A stretch of DNA of 64,000 nucleotides, from NCBI RefSeq assembly GCF_947623445.1, contig NC_135244.1, positions 18,538,860 to 18,602,859 on the forward strand, read 5' to 3'. The stretch comes from Clavelina lepadiformis (Eukaryota; Chordata; Ascidiacea; Aplousobranchia; Clavelinidae). The notes beneath the pieces are model-generated. The model was not told where the DNA came from. It did not search any database and was given only the letters and a program-made list of their open reading frames with translations. Shown here in pieces: positions 23,920-36,179 of this stretch (positions are counted from its first letter, which is position 1; each line of letters opens with the position of its first letter). Made by a program: the position numbers and the translations under genes.

Positions 23920-26457
23920 ATGAATTTGATGTGTGAAAAAGTTCTCAAACCTCCGTTTTTGGTAAAAATTAAGCTCGTTTTGTGTTGCTTAGTTTTTTGG
24001 TGTTTCGTCGACTTCATTGGCATCGATTTCAGAAAAGGCTTGCGTGAGCTTAAACAGGATACGGCATATTTTATTCGAGAAGAAACAATTCAAAACGACC
24101 AACTCACCTCTCAACAAGTTTCCAAATATCATAATGAAACCGCAGAAAGCTTAGAAACCCACAATAGCAGCCACGTTTTCAACAATTTAACTGGTTTCAG
24201 TTGGGTAAGAAAATTTGAACTGTCCAGCGATTCAAAGAATGTCGAACAATCTGGGCCTGATGGTATTGAATGTACGCTTCCAATTGATTTGACGAAAACT
24301 GTATTGTACGATGGTGAAGATACAGAAAACAAGTTTCGGAGCCTTCCGACTAGTTTTCAGAAGTACTTAACCGTACCACAACCACAAGCAAATTGTGGAT
24401 TTGACAACCTTCTAATCCCATCGAGACATCTCAACAACCAAACTATCGACATGATCTTCTTGGTAAAGTCTGATCCTCAGCACTTTTTAGGCAGAAAACT
24501 TATCAGAAACACCTGGGCGTTCATAAAATCTATTCGTGGGATGACTTTTGCTACAATTTTTTTGGTCGGAACAACTAATTCCAGCGAAAAGCAAAGCTCC
24601 TTGAAGGCGGAAAACGAAAGATTTGGTGATTTACTTCAATGCAACGTAACAGACACATACAGAGCGTTACCGCTAAAGGTGATCACTTTATGCTTTTATT
24701 TATAGTATATATATATAGAGAGAGAGCTAGGTATTATTCAAAGTCTTTTTTTTATCTTAAAAGCTTAAGAAAAACCTCTTTTGCTTAAACCTATCGTACA
24801 GTATATGTTTTGACCCAGATGTTGGCCGGGTTTGGGTGGATTTTGAAAACCGGCGTGAGAGCAAACCTTGTCACAGTCACGGATGATGATTGCGTCATGA
24901 ATGTTTTAGACATCAATACTTGGTATCGGGAGACCTTAATTGAACCTTTCGACTTGTTCTGCGGATTGCGTTTCAACCCAACGGGAAAACCTATTAGATG
25001 GACTCAAAGCAAATGGTATATCTATAAGCTGTATCATACTATCGATAATTTACTGCTAAGAGCTTTGAAAAAAGTTTATTAACTATTTGACCGGAAGAGA
25101 AGTAAGCTTACAACTATAACATCGCATCACACACGGTTCATAGTTGCACAATTATGGGCAAGCTCGAAATTGCGAGTCTGATGTCTTCGCTTTGGTGAAA
25201 TCCTCATTACGTCTGCAAGCTGTGAGTAACCGTAAACTTTATCACTTGTTGTATGCATCAAGAGTAAGATTTTGGGGAATCGATGCGACCAATGTTTGCC
25301 GGAAAACACTTCCTTTCATATGGCAGTTACAAAATTCACTTTGTCCAGTGATCGAGGTAACCCTGTCCGCATCTTTCAACTAACGATGATTTTTATTCAT
25401 TCTTTAGGTATATACGTACTCAGGTCTATTCCGGCAAGTTTTATCCTCGATTCTGCCAGGGGCGAATGTACATCTTGCCCCTTCCGCTCATGCGCGACTT
25501 ATATTGCATGTCTGAAGTCACTCATAAGGGGGATTTCCACCTTGAAGACGTGTATATAACTGGTATGTGATTGGTTGAAAATGTACAATGAAGCAACGTT
25601 TCCTTTTTTTTTATTCAAAAATCTGTAATGAGCTGCAATAAGGCTTCAGCTAAAATCCATATAGTTGTCATCAGAATAACAAAGAGTAGCCTATACATCA
25701 CAACACGAATTATTTCAGGCTTAATTATAAGCAAGTAAGTTATGATTGTCTTGTGCTATTAACCGAAGTATTTGAAAAATAACGATTGTTTCCCACATCG
25801 ATTGGATTGAAACTTGCATATACAAAACCTCTGCAAAATATTTTTATCTGATTTTGGGAAATTTAGATGTCTTGGTTACTTAATTGTAAAAATGAGGTAT
25901 ATTGCCATCTGATATGGTATAATAATAGAATCTTGATTTGCCGCACATGAACTAATCAACATTTTCTTTCAATATATTTGTTTTTGATTCGGCTTATACT
26001 TGATGCATTGCATCGCAAGTACGCCCAATTTCTATTTTTTACACGTGTTTCTTTCTCATTTTGCTTACTTTATATCAAACATGTAGAGTTATTCTACGCC
26101 CTGTCAAATAAAATTACCTCTAATTTTTATTAGCTTATATACGCAACTTGCCTGGTATTTTAGTTATTCAATATAGGCAATGCCAAATTCTTTTTACTTA
26201 TTTTCTTAAATTTAACAAAATTACTTTTTTTCACAGGTATATTACGGGAAAAATCAGGTCATCCAAGCATTAAGCATGTGACAAGAAACGGAAGGGATCT
26301 TCCGTTCACGTATCATGCAGATAATGAAAATAAAACTGTTTATGAGGAAATGATTTTTAAATGGAAGATTTGGAACGCTTCTCTTCCTTGGGCGGATACA
26401 GAAAAAGACACTGGTCTTCCAACAATAATGACATACGCAGGAGCTGAACAGAATTAA
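23920..26457 (+). CDS. GT31 beta-1,3-galactosyl/N-acetylglucosaminyltransferase
   Basis: A Golgi type II enzyme that adds galactose or GlcNAc in beta-1,3 linkage from the UDP-sugar. Four exons, 23920-24678, 24819-25015, 25408-25562 and 26237-26457, close in frame to 443 residues. Residues 15-33 form the single membrane anchor after a short basic cytosolic tail; a long stem with several N-glycosylation sites follows. Catalytic-domain landmarks: RKLIRNTW, FLVGTT, RFGDLLQCNVTDTYRALPLK, the metal-binding TDDD at 274-277 (the family DxD site), TQSKWY, and HLEDVYITG with the conserved Glu-Asp. This is the standard B3GALT/B3GNT order; the sequence does not decide the acceptor or which sugar is moved. 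An acceptor-like CTAAAG ends ten bases before the ATG. Confidence 0.9.
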
Positions 26458-27635
26458 GCCAAAAGTGTGGCAATTTGACACGTAGATCTATCTTAAAAAA
26501 GACCTCAGTCAGCCACCAAATCCACACTGTGTATTGTGACACCAAACTCTATATATAAACGACGTCTTATTGCGTACTGTGATTAGATATCTGCGTCCCA
26601 TACCATTAGACAATATATCTATGTTCGTGGACATCCAACCTGCTAGGCTTGCATGGGCGCAAAAAAAACCTTTTCCCCGCTTGTCGGCAACGTATACCAT
26701 CCCATCTGCTCCACTCCAATTTTTGCTTCCGCAGATAAGTAAACCTGCGACGACTATAACATCTGCACATCCATTTTGTTCTTCCGGACGCACCGCAACT
26801 GTTAGAACAAACCGAGAACTCAACCGTCAGTACGTCTCATGCCATAAATGGAAGACAGAGTGATAGAAAAGTCAATCCTAGCACAGTTCAACGTTTTGCT
26901 TTCACTCATTCTTTAAAATTTCTCATTAATTCCTGTGTAAAGAGTTACTTCGTTATGAAAGTAAACTCCAAGGTCGAGATGTTTCTTTATCTCTAAGATA
27001 TTACTGAGGCTATAAACTCTGTGCACCATGGTAGAATTAAAGCAAGGGTGCACAACAAACTTGAGAATTTTAAAATGTTTTGTTGGGGGAGTTTGGTGCA
27101 TTATGTTATGGTTTCTACGCTATTTAAATCGTTATAAGTCCAATTTCCTGGAAACGCAGCATGCCTATACGGACTTTCCATAGTTTTGGAAAACAACTTG
27201 ACCAACTTCCTGAAAAGATGCGTTATATTGATCAACTATACATGAAGTAGTTTGGAATCACAAAGTTTTTGTTAAGCTGTCAAAGTTTACTTTGTTGGCT
27301 GGTATACGTAAGGTAAAAATAACTGTTCTACTTTAAAAAATTTCCACATTGGCACTTTAAGCTAAACGGCAAATAAGTTTTGTGCGAAGTCGCTGACAAT
27401 GGTGAGCTGTTGGCCAATGATGCCTGTTGATAAATTCAGCCCTGCCTAAACCCCTGCTATTGTCTGCCTTCCATTGTCTGCCAAGGCACAAGCTACCGCA
27501 CTTCTGTAGACTACAATGTACTTTTTGGAGAGAACAATCAGTCAATTGCTATTACGTGATAAAATGCATTGTTTTCGTAATGGTCAAAGACCTCGGTAAG
27601 ATGAATGAATAAAGTTTTTCGCTCTTCGGTCAAAG
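26458..27635. other. Spacer, no gene seen
   Basis: Frames of about 100 codons are open on both strands at 26510-26860 but neither starts with a convincing Met nor shows a known domain. No terminal repeats were identified. Confidence 0.35.
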
Positions 27636-27639
27636 TGAC

Positions 27640-27799
27640 CGAATTGATGAAAAACATTCTTAGAAATAAGCTAAGACAAACTAAGCACACAACTTAAAAA
27701 TAAGCACCTTTCTTAGAAGTAAGCACATTAGTATTTTATAAGACATTGTACTTGAAAATAAGCACAAATCTTAGAAATAAGCACGAAATGGTAACACTG
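27640..27799 (-). mobile_element. Decayed copy of the AAATAAGGAC-repeat hAT MITE
   Basis: This matches the right half of the complete element at 46612-46963. Both have a chain of short units (AAATAAGCAC here, AAATAAGGAC there) separated by the same spacers, such as CTTTCTTAGAA/ATTTCTTACAA and AAATCTTAGAA/AAATCTTATAA. Both end in a related terminus (GGTAACACTG here, GGCAACCCTG there). The left end is missing or too diverged. Read on the minus strand, it begins at 27799 with CAGTGTTACC. Confidence 0.65.
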
Positions 27800-29222
27800 C
27801 CTATAACTTATTTAGCATTCTGTTTGGCAGTTTTCTATGATGTATTAAAGCCTTTGATAATGCAGTAATTCCTTATTTTTCTTTCTCATTAACAAAGCTG
27901 TTCACAATATTAACCATAAATAAGCCGATAAAACAAAAAGCGTTAGGTAATTTTTAACAACGAACAACCAAAAGTTTTTTATGTTGGTTTATGTTTTTTT
28001 TAAGTTTAAGTTTATTTTTTTTTCTTGTTTGTTTTTTTCCATAAGTTTTGTTTGGACAGAAGCATTGTATATAAGATATAGGTCTTAGATTCTATGAGCT
28101 ATCCATACGCAATTCACGTTTTTTACCACGTTTGCCAGCAACTCGGCTTTTAAAGGATAGCTTAATTGTACTTATATAGTCATGATCAGACTAAGTCAGT
28201 GATACACTTTAACAACCTCGTTCTTGGTCGATACGTCGGTCTTCACCGGTCAATGATTAGCTTGTATGCAAATATTTCCTGAAGTATTCTGGTAACGTGA
28301 CCATACCATCATAATTTTGACTTTTCAATTCGAAGAAGTAAAGATCAAATATTTGAACAAATTTTAGGGCATTTGATCTAATGTTGTTACAGAATGGATA
28401 CTTCTGTTGAAATACATTTCAGTCGAATCCTTTAGAAATCAGTGAGAATACTCTTTTGGCCATTACTCAAACTTTGTATATACCATAGCTGAGGATTGAA
28501 AAGTGAATATGAAGAATTTGTTATTAATGTAGATTGTACGGAGACTTATATGTTGGCTAATGTTATATTTAGCCACAATAAGGATTAATTATACTTGCAA
28601 CAACAAAGTTTTTCTGATGTTCTGATTTTGCTGACTTATCATACTGTAAGTTCAAATTTAAAAAATTGTTAAATTATATTACTGACCTCATGAGAAGATG
28701 TATAGATATATCATGTTTTCTGTCATGAATACATGTTTTATTGTGACGTAATTATTTATCACTTGGTATATTGTACCATAATAACTATACATTAATAGTC
28801 ACCATGGAGATATAATTGAATTATAGTTTCACTTCAAAGTCTTTTTTATCAAAATATCAAACAGTGATTTATTTATTATCTCTGGATGCAGCTTCACTAA
28901 GACGCGATCGAAACCGATGAAATAACAACGTAATAAATATACACTATAAGGAAGAAGGTACCAGTAAACAAGTTTGAAAGTATATCAAACTCTGCATTAA
29001 CAAAAACTGTTATAATACTTACAGTGAAACAAAAACAAGGTGTAAGCAATCACATCGCAATCAGCAAGGTTCACATTTTCATCTTGTAGACATGAAACGA
29101 CTCTAGATGAGCGAAACTTTATCAAACACGCTTCATAACCTTACCATAAACACTTGGAAAATCTCTGAAAAACAGCAGAATTACGGGCGAAAGTTTTTTC
29201 GGTCATGTCCCACAGCGGAGGT
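27800..29222. other. Spacer, no gene seen
   Basis: AT-rich sequence with long T runs near 28000; no coding frames, repeats with defined ends or RNA genes recognised. It would hold the 3' UTR of the first Rho gene near 29.1-29.2 kb. Confidence 0.35.
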
Positions 29223-30147
29223 TTACCATGGAAGGCAGCATTTTAAAGTCTTTTCCTTTTTCGCTAACTTCGCATCGTCAACGAAAGATGCGGCAAACTC
29301 AAATACATCTCTTACGCCATCGTTCTGTAAAGCGGAACATTCTTTGTAAGACACGGCACCGACCGATGTCGCCAAAGCTTGACCTCGTTCGAAGGTCACA
29401 TGGTTTAGGCTGGAAAGTTTATTCGTGATCACTTTGTCAAGCCTGAAGACCATAACAAAAAGTCACCTGCTTGTGTATTGGAAAGATTATTTAAAAAGAA
29501 ACACGTAACATAATAATATTTGTCTGTAAATCTTACACTAGCGCTCAAACATTACGTGTTTACGTGTCCAACTTGTAGCTGAGACCAAATCACCTTAAAT
29601 CTTTTTTCATTCCAACCAAAATAACTGGAACTCTCGGACAAAAATGTCGCACTTCTGGCATCCATTTCTCTTCAATGGTCCCCAGCGTTTCTGGTGAACC
29701 AATGGAAAAACATAGAAGTAATACGTCAGTTTGAGGATAAGAGAACGGTCGCAGTCGATCATATTGCTCGTTCCCTGCAGTGTCCCACAGCAAAAGCTCT
29801 GTCTAAATATGTTTTACTAATTAAAAACTTCATCATAAAAAGTACAATAATAATGTTTGTATATACGCATACAAAATTGTATAACATAATCAAACCAAAT
29901 AGAGTTAGTACTTTACCGATATTGCCTTTGCCTGAATAGTTAATTTGTAAGTATCGAATGCCGTTGGAATATACGTCTCCTGAAACGTTTCCTCCATAAA
30001 CGTCGCAAGAAGACAACTCTTGCCACAACCCGCGTCGCCAACAAGGACCAACTTTTTTGCTGTCAATGCCATCTTTTCAGCCATGGTTTGTACATCTCGC
30101 TCTTTCCTGTCCATCTTTATTTTCCGTTTGCGTAAAAATGACGTCAT
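29223..30147 (-). CDS. Atypical Rho GTPase with altered catalytic residues
   Basis: Three exons (30147-29917, 29802-29594, 29442-29223) give 219 residues. The first 24 or so residues extend beyond RhoA and are Lys/Arg-rich. Rho landmarks are clear: GDAGCGKS at 37-44, TAFDTY in switch [37 protein letters not shown] and [10 protein letters not shown]. Three key positions differ from RhoA: Gly14 is Ala (Ras Gly12), Gln63 is Asn (Ras Gln61), and the NKxD guanine-binding Asn is Met. In known GTPases, changes at the first two positions impair GTP hydrolysis, as in Rnd and RhoH. The C terminus is KCCLPW, a poor prenylation box. Intron positions equal those of the two neighbours, so this is a diverged tandem duplicate. 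A later in-frame Met (residue 22 or 26) could be the true start. Confidence 0.88.
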
Positions 30148-32207
30148 TTATCGGTGGCCGACGTTTACCTGCTATTTGAGGACGTAAATTTCTCATGTCA
30201 TTACAAAAGCATAAGTTACGACTTGTTAGTTACTCGCATATCAAAGTTTAACCATAAGCTAACATTTTATCTGATGTAAGCTATACTGTATATTGTACAT
30301 GGTTTGTCGTATAGGTCTATGTTAAGTTATGATTTATACCTATCGGTGCTGTTTTTAAGTCCTATATCATAAGAATCAGCTTAAACAGATCTATTTCTCA
30401 TACCTTGGTTGTTTTAGTTTAAAAGCTACTTCAACGACTAAACTGTAAACAACTCAACTCACCAAAGGTAAGACGGGTGTGAAAAGACCACGTTTGTTTA
30501 CATTACAGGTTTGCAACCTGCTCGGAAAGAAGCTGACTAATGCTAAACCGTGCAGATCGCCAAACTACTTCAACTAAACTGTTTCCTCTGACAGTTTTGG
30601 CTGTAACTCTTCTCATTTATACGTGCAGTCCAGAAACAACATATGGCATAACAACAGTGGGTTTGAAATAGCCCTGCTTTAACTACTCTAGCAATTAAAA
30701 CAATCACAGCAGAAATGCTTCTGATATTTCTGTTAGGTCTGTATTCATATTACTATGCAGAAGCAGGAGACTAAATACAGGCACGGAAGACGATTGGCCT
30801 CTAACCAAGGAGCTAAAAATCCTTTATGTTCTAATACCCAACTATTCTAACCTGGAATCAGTTTACTATAACGTCCGGTATCACAGTAGGTCCACGTAAT
30901 CAGCACGTAATTAACCACATGTTGACGATAGACTTACACCCTGGTAGGTCTAGAGCAGGTAAATGTGGGCTCTGTACAGTGCACTCAGAATACAGCACAA
31001 AGTATAATTAAATTTCCACAAATGAATGCGATATCTAAATATAACGACACGAAGTTGAACACGACACTCTGTGCATCCTATGTGACGTCGTGACTAACAC
31101 GCAACTTGTACATCTTGCTTGCACAAAAATATCAGAAATGTGATTAAAACTGTACTGCACTAGCCTATATCTAGTATCAATGCCTCGAAATAGTGACGGA
31201 TCCGATGCATATTTGCACCATGCTTACCATAGAGCTACACAGCACTCAATAAAATGCTGGTGCGAAACTGGGGTGTTGAAATTTACTGTTCATGGTGACT
31301 GGTGAGATTGACAATCTCGACTCTCGAGTCACATACTCCATTTATTATATGCTAACTTCATTAATTAAACAATTAAAACCAAATCTGAACAAAGAAGTCA
31401 ACTGGTTTTGGCCTAGTTTGGAAACCTGTTCTGCATTTTGGCATTTCATTATATTCAATTCGTCTCGCACATTCCATCTTGCCGGGATCGATTCGAAGTA
31501 GAAAAAATAAAGGTGCTTACTCACTATTAGACGTTTTGCGTATTTTATTATATGATCATCCTTATGTCAGTGAAGGTATACGAAACAACATGTTAGTTCA
31601 ACAGCATCTTATGAATAGCCTACTTCTACAATTGTTATGGGAATTGCAGCTATGTTGTATAACAGCTGGCCAGAACTAGCGAAAGTTTAGGAGAACTGCC
31701 TCCAAAAGAACAAACTTTTTCTGTTTGTGAATGAAAAATTTAATAGTATAACACCTCAGCAGTAAATCACTAAACACAACTTGCGCGTTATAGCTGTGTA
31801 ATTTTATTCATTTTTAATTTTACATATAAAACAGTAAAAAGTATTAGCAATATCATTCGTTGAATTGTTGAATAAAAAATAACAGCGGTACGAAACTCCA
31901 TGCATGCAATAAACGTTTAAACAGATTAGAATTTTATAAAATACTTAACTCAAAGTACAAAAAGAAGAAGAGCACACCAAAGACAAATGTTAATGCATTG
32001 TTGCTGCTGCTACCAACAATAGTATGTTGATATAAGCTCTACAAGCACATGACATGACCAGACCCTAAACTTGCAAAATTTATGATCGATGCAACCGATT
32101 TGAAAGGTTTCAAACTTCTCTCATCACCGTAGTTTCCGTCAAATAAATCCGGATTGGAATTTGTTAGTGAACCCTCATTATAAACTCGAGGCCCGCTTGA
32201 AAGTTAT
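30148..32207. other. Spacer between Rho genes
   Basis: No gene or repeat ends recognised; short open frames near 31.3-31.7 kb have no recognisable content. It should contain the promoter of the atypical Rho gene and the 3' UTR of the next one. Confidence 0.35.
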
Positions 32208-33151
32208 TCACACTAAACAGCATAAGGGAGGTCGAGGTCTTCGTTTCTTTTTTGTTGTTACGAGTTTGGCGGCAAATTCAAAAATCTCTGTGACGCCCTC
32301 ATTGTTCAAAGCGGAACATTCCATGTATGTAACTGCACCAGTGGATGTCGCCATAGCTTGACCATGTTCAAAACTTACTGGTTTTTGGTTTTGGTTTGGC
32401 AGTTTTTGAAATACTGTTTCGTCAAACCTTAATAAAAAATGTTTAAGGAAAATGATTTTTTAAAGGTTTTTGGTTAGACCCTATTATTAACAAAGCTACA
32501 GTGCAGCTTTTTATTTTATAAATATATTTTACGTTTATAAATATACTGGAATCATGGACAAAATATTTAGAGCTTTTATACAGCTTGTTGTATTTATGGA
32601 CACTATAATCCACCAATCTATACAGCAAAAGAACGTACCTCAGATCTTTTTTTGTTCCTACAAGAATGACAGGAACTTTTGGACAAAAATGCTGTAATTC
32701 TGGAATCCATTTCTCACGGATGTTTTGCAACGAGTCAGGCGAGTCAATGGAGAAGCAGGCCAGCAAGACATCGGCATCAGGGTAAGAAAGTGGACGAAGT
32801 CTGTCGAAGACTTCTTGGCCTGCGGTGTCCCACAACGCAAGCTCCACCTGACAAATATCTTAGTAAATACGCAAGTGCGAAAATTAAATCAAGCATTTTT
32901 GCGATATTTTCAGGCGAAATAAACGGCAACGTTAGATCACGTGCTGATTGTTATGAGCATTATAACACTTAAGTTGTTGTTACCTGAATGCTATTAACTT
33001 CGATGTCAGCAACGTACGTCTCAAATACAGTTGGAACGCAAACTTTCGGGAAGTTACCAGTGGAAAAAACAACTAGAAGACAGGTTTTGCCGCAACTTCC
33101 GTCTCCAACAACAACCAATTTTTTTCTTGTCTTCGGAATTTCTTTTGCCAT
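32208..33151 (-). CDS. Rho GTPase (RhoA-like), middle gene of the cluster
   Basis: Three exons, 33151-32984, 32847-32639 and 32427-32208, give 198 residues. It cycles between GTP and GDP forms and, in this family, signals to actin through kinases and formins. Motifs are intact: [18 protein letters not shown] (effector loop with the conserved Thr), [18 protein letters not shown] with the catalytic Gln, TKKDLR, and [11 protein letters not shown]. The tail is basic ([16 protein letters not shown]) and ends CCLV, a plausible CAAX box for prenylation with a neighbouring Cys. The start at MAKEIP was chosen because it places the first strand (KKLVVVGDG) as in RhoA; the frame upstream has no ATG. Introns fall after Gln (phase 0) and inside Arg (phase 2), as in both neighbours. 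Confidence 0.92.
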
Positions 33152-34590
33152 AACTTCAGTTAAACTTCTGTAGTTGATCAGCAATAACGCAACTTGAGGA
33201 ACGTTCTTCTACCGGTGACAATAGCGAGTGATGAGCCATTCAGCCAATCGTCAAATATATAGCCGCCTTGGCCTTTGTTCTATAAATAAACTGGCCACAT
33301 GTGGCGCTGTCGAGTAGTCAATAGTCGCCTACTGTTGCTAAAAATAGTAACGAAACTGGCGGTTCGTTTTCAAGCGTTTGGGTTTCTAAAAATTTAAGCA
33401 GTTGTCTTTATTGCTTTGTTAAACAATAAATGAAATATGATAGTTATTGTGAAAGGCACCAAACAATCGCACACACTGTTTCACACAATGGTGCAAGCCC
33501 TGTACTTGTATTCTGCACAAAAATTCGTTTTTAAAATCAGCCAAGCGAATAGACGTTTTTTGTTATTTATATTTTTTTTTCAAATCGTAAATTTTTAGAT
33601 ATCTAAATATATCTTTCGTAGCTATAACTTACTTATTTCGTAATTTATTATAAGTTACAGTTTAAATCCTTAAAATCAATTTTCATTTTATGTGCATTTT
33701 AACGACAACTTGTAAATTGCATCAGTCATTGTTAATTTTAACTTGTAAGAAAAATATGTTTTAAAAATGTGGCATTCTCTTTGATGTTATATTGCTGAGA
33801 ATGTTATGTTTTAAAAACCAATTGTAAGGAAAACTTTTTGCTTTTCTTATTTAATTCCACAAGAATTGGGAACTACTGACTTAAAGCTCTGTTACTGCTG
33901 TTCTATTACTGATAGAACAAGGAAATTACAAAATAACAACCCAGACTTCAACGAACTTACATATTTTCTGAGTTAACAGTGACCTACATATCGGCTAGAC
34001 GTTTGGAAATGTAAAAGGATTCAGGAAAAACTTTTATTTCTTGTAATACGAAAAAAAGTAAATAACGAGGAGTAATTTTTGCAATATATTGTCAATACAG
34101 TGTTGGATGTTGACTAAAACCACTACTGTTATACGGAAAAGTAGTAACAAGCAAAAAATAAATTTAAATTTCAAGAACGCACACAAAATACAAAGAATCA
34201 AAATGAACAACAGCCGATACTGAGAGCATATAACTTTTAATTGTTGGAGCAAAAAACTAAAAAAATATAATTTGTAAAAATGACATGTAGGCCTATTACA
34301 GGGCCAAATAGCGATGTGTGAAAAACATGTTATTGTGCAATTTCATAAATAAACAACAAAAGTAATTATATACAAAACAACACAAGAAAAGAAAAAACGG
34401 AGCAGTTTTGCGACAGCCAATTTGGATTTAGTTAGCTTAAAAGCAATCACACTGAAGTAAATGATTTCTGATGAAAACACAACACTCCATGCATGGTCAT
34501 CTTGTCACATCTTTCTGTCTCCCTCAAGGGAGCGGGCCAAAATTTAATTTCTTCGGTTTTATAACACAAAGTTGAATACCTGCCTTGTTT
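33152..34590. other. Spacer between Rho genes
   Basis: AT-rich, no gene recognised. Holds the likely promoter of the middle Rho gene (before 33151 on the minus strand) and the 3' UTR of the next. Confidence 0.35.
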
Positions 34591-35437
34591 TCAAATTATA
34601 CAACATCCTGCAGAATTTGATTTTTTCTTCTTAGTTATGTGATGGGCGGCAAAATCAAAGATCTGTCTTACACCATCGTTATGCAAAGCTGAGCATTCCA
34701 TATAGGCAATGGCGCCGATAGATGTCGCTGTAGCTTGTCCTTGTTCAAAACTCACTGGTTTTTCTTGTTTGCATGCCAATTCTTTGCGAGTGGCTTCGTC
34801 AAATCTGCAGTGAATATCAGAAGCGAAGTAGGAGAAATTAAGAATTAAAATATAATAATAAAAAATAATACAAAAATTAGACAAAGAAAGAAACATTGTC
34901 GAAATATTTAATTTCAAAAAAATTCTAACCTTAAATCCTTCTTCGTTCCAACCAGAATTACTGGAACTCTGGGGCAAAAATGTCGCACTTCTGGCATCCA
35001 TTTTTCATAAATATTTTCTAAGGAATCGGGCGAGTCAATGGAAAAGCAAGCCAGCACCACGTCCGTATTTGGATAAGAAAATGGTCGAAGTCGATCGTAA
35101 TCTTCTTGTCCTGCAGTATCCCACAGAGCCAGTTCAACCTGAAAATTAAAATAAAGTTTCAGGTTAAAAATTCAAAAGTGAAGTTTTTCAGGTTTTAGTT
35201 TACTTTTCACAGGCACTCATTACATGTGGTAAATTGCGAACTATTAAACACGAAAAATATGTGTTTTACCTGTTTTCCTTTGACTTCAATATCAGCAACA
35301 TACGTCTCAAATACAGTTGGAACATAAAATGTTGGGAACTTGTCTCTTGAAAATACCATAAGAAGACAAGTTTTCCCACAACTTCCATCCCCAACAACAA
35401 CCAACTTTTTTCGCATCAATGACATTTCACTCGGCAT
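34591..35437 (-). CDS. Rho GTPase (RhoA-like), first gene of the cluster
   Basis: Three exons, 35437-35270, 35138-34930 and 34804-34591, give 196 residues. All five G-box motifs are canonical: [42 protein letters not shown] and [11 protein letters not shown]. The Rho insert region ([13 protein letters not shown]) is present. The tail [15 protein letters not shown] ends CCII, a usable CAAX box. The ATG at 35437 ([11 protein letters not shown]) is the first in frame; internal Met codons at residues 5 and 8 are alternatives. It is the closest of the three to RhoA. The second-exon sequence is strikingly similar to that of the atypical gene ([20 protein letters not shown] in both), pointing to recent common origin or gene conversion in that exon. 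Confidence 0.92.
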
Positions 35438-36179
35438 ATTTTGTTGGTTTGACACCTTCGTTGACCAGCAAAATTTTTATTTCAATACCTTTGTTGTACT
35501 AGTGTGAAGAGCAAGTAATGACGAATCTAAATCGATAGTCAGCTTTATAGCTCTGTTGGGCTGTTCTAAAAATATATTTAACACTAGTGTCGCACTTTGT
35601 TACTGACGTCATTTTTACGCAAGAGCGGGTTCTGGTTGATGATAGATTACTAAAAATAGAAAACACAGCAATAGATTTTCAGATAACGTTAGTGTGCTAA
35701 GTTTTAATGAAAATAATCTCATTTATTTATAGATAATTGCCAAACTCTTATGAAATTAAAAATTTCATATTTTTATTTTATGAATTAGCATTTTATTAAC
35801 CGCTAAAAATAAATCAGTTTTGTAAGTATTTAAATATTTCATATAATTAATCAAAACGTAGAAAAGGTTAATCCACTAAAAATAGATTACTGTTATTATA
35901 TTCGTAAAATAGTTTATATTGTATGAAATATAACTTTTAAACTTGCTTATAGTATTTTTTGGAATTAAAAAAAAGACTTTTACCGCGTATATATAAACAT
36001 AGTATTTTGCATTTCATGATTTTTTATTTTTTATGTTCAACTTTTCTATGAAACCCTGGTGTTTATTTGAGTGCTTAACATTCCTGTGAGGTAATGCGAA
36101 TTTAGCGTTACAAGCTCAGTGAATAGTGATTAGACCTAGTGTGCTAGTACTTGTACATAGTGGAAAATCGTTAAGTAAA
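35438..36179. other. Upstream region of the Rho cluster
   Basis: AT-rich; should hold the promoter of the first Rho gene. No repeat ends or genes recognised before the LINE begins. Confidence 0.35.

Noticed and set aside
26509-26863. Frames of about 100 codons open on both strands after the GT31 gene.
   Set aside because: No ATG-led start on the minus strand, no domain recognised on either, and no partner exons; both strands being open suggests base composition.
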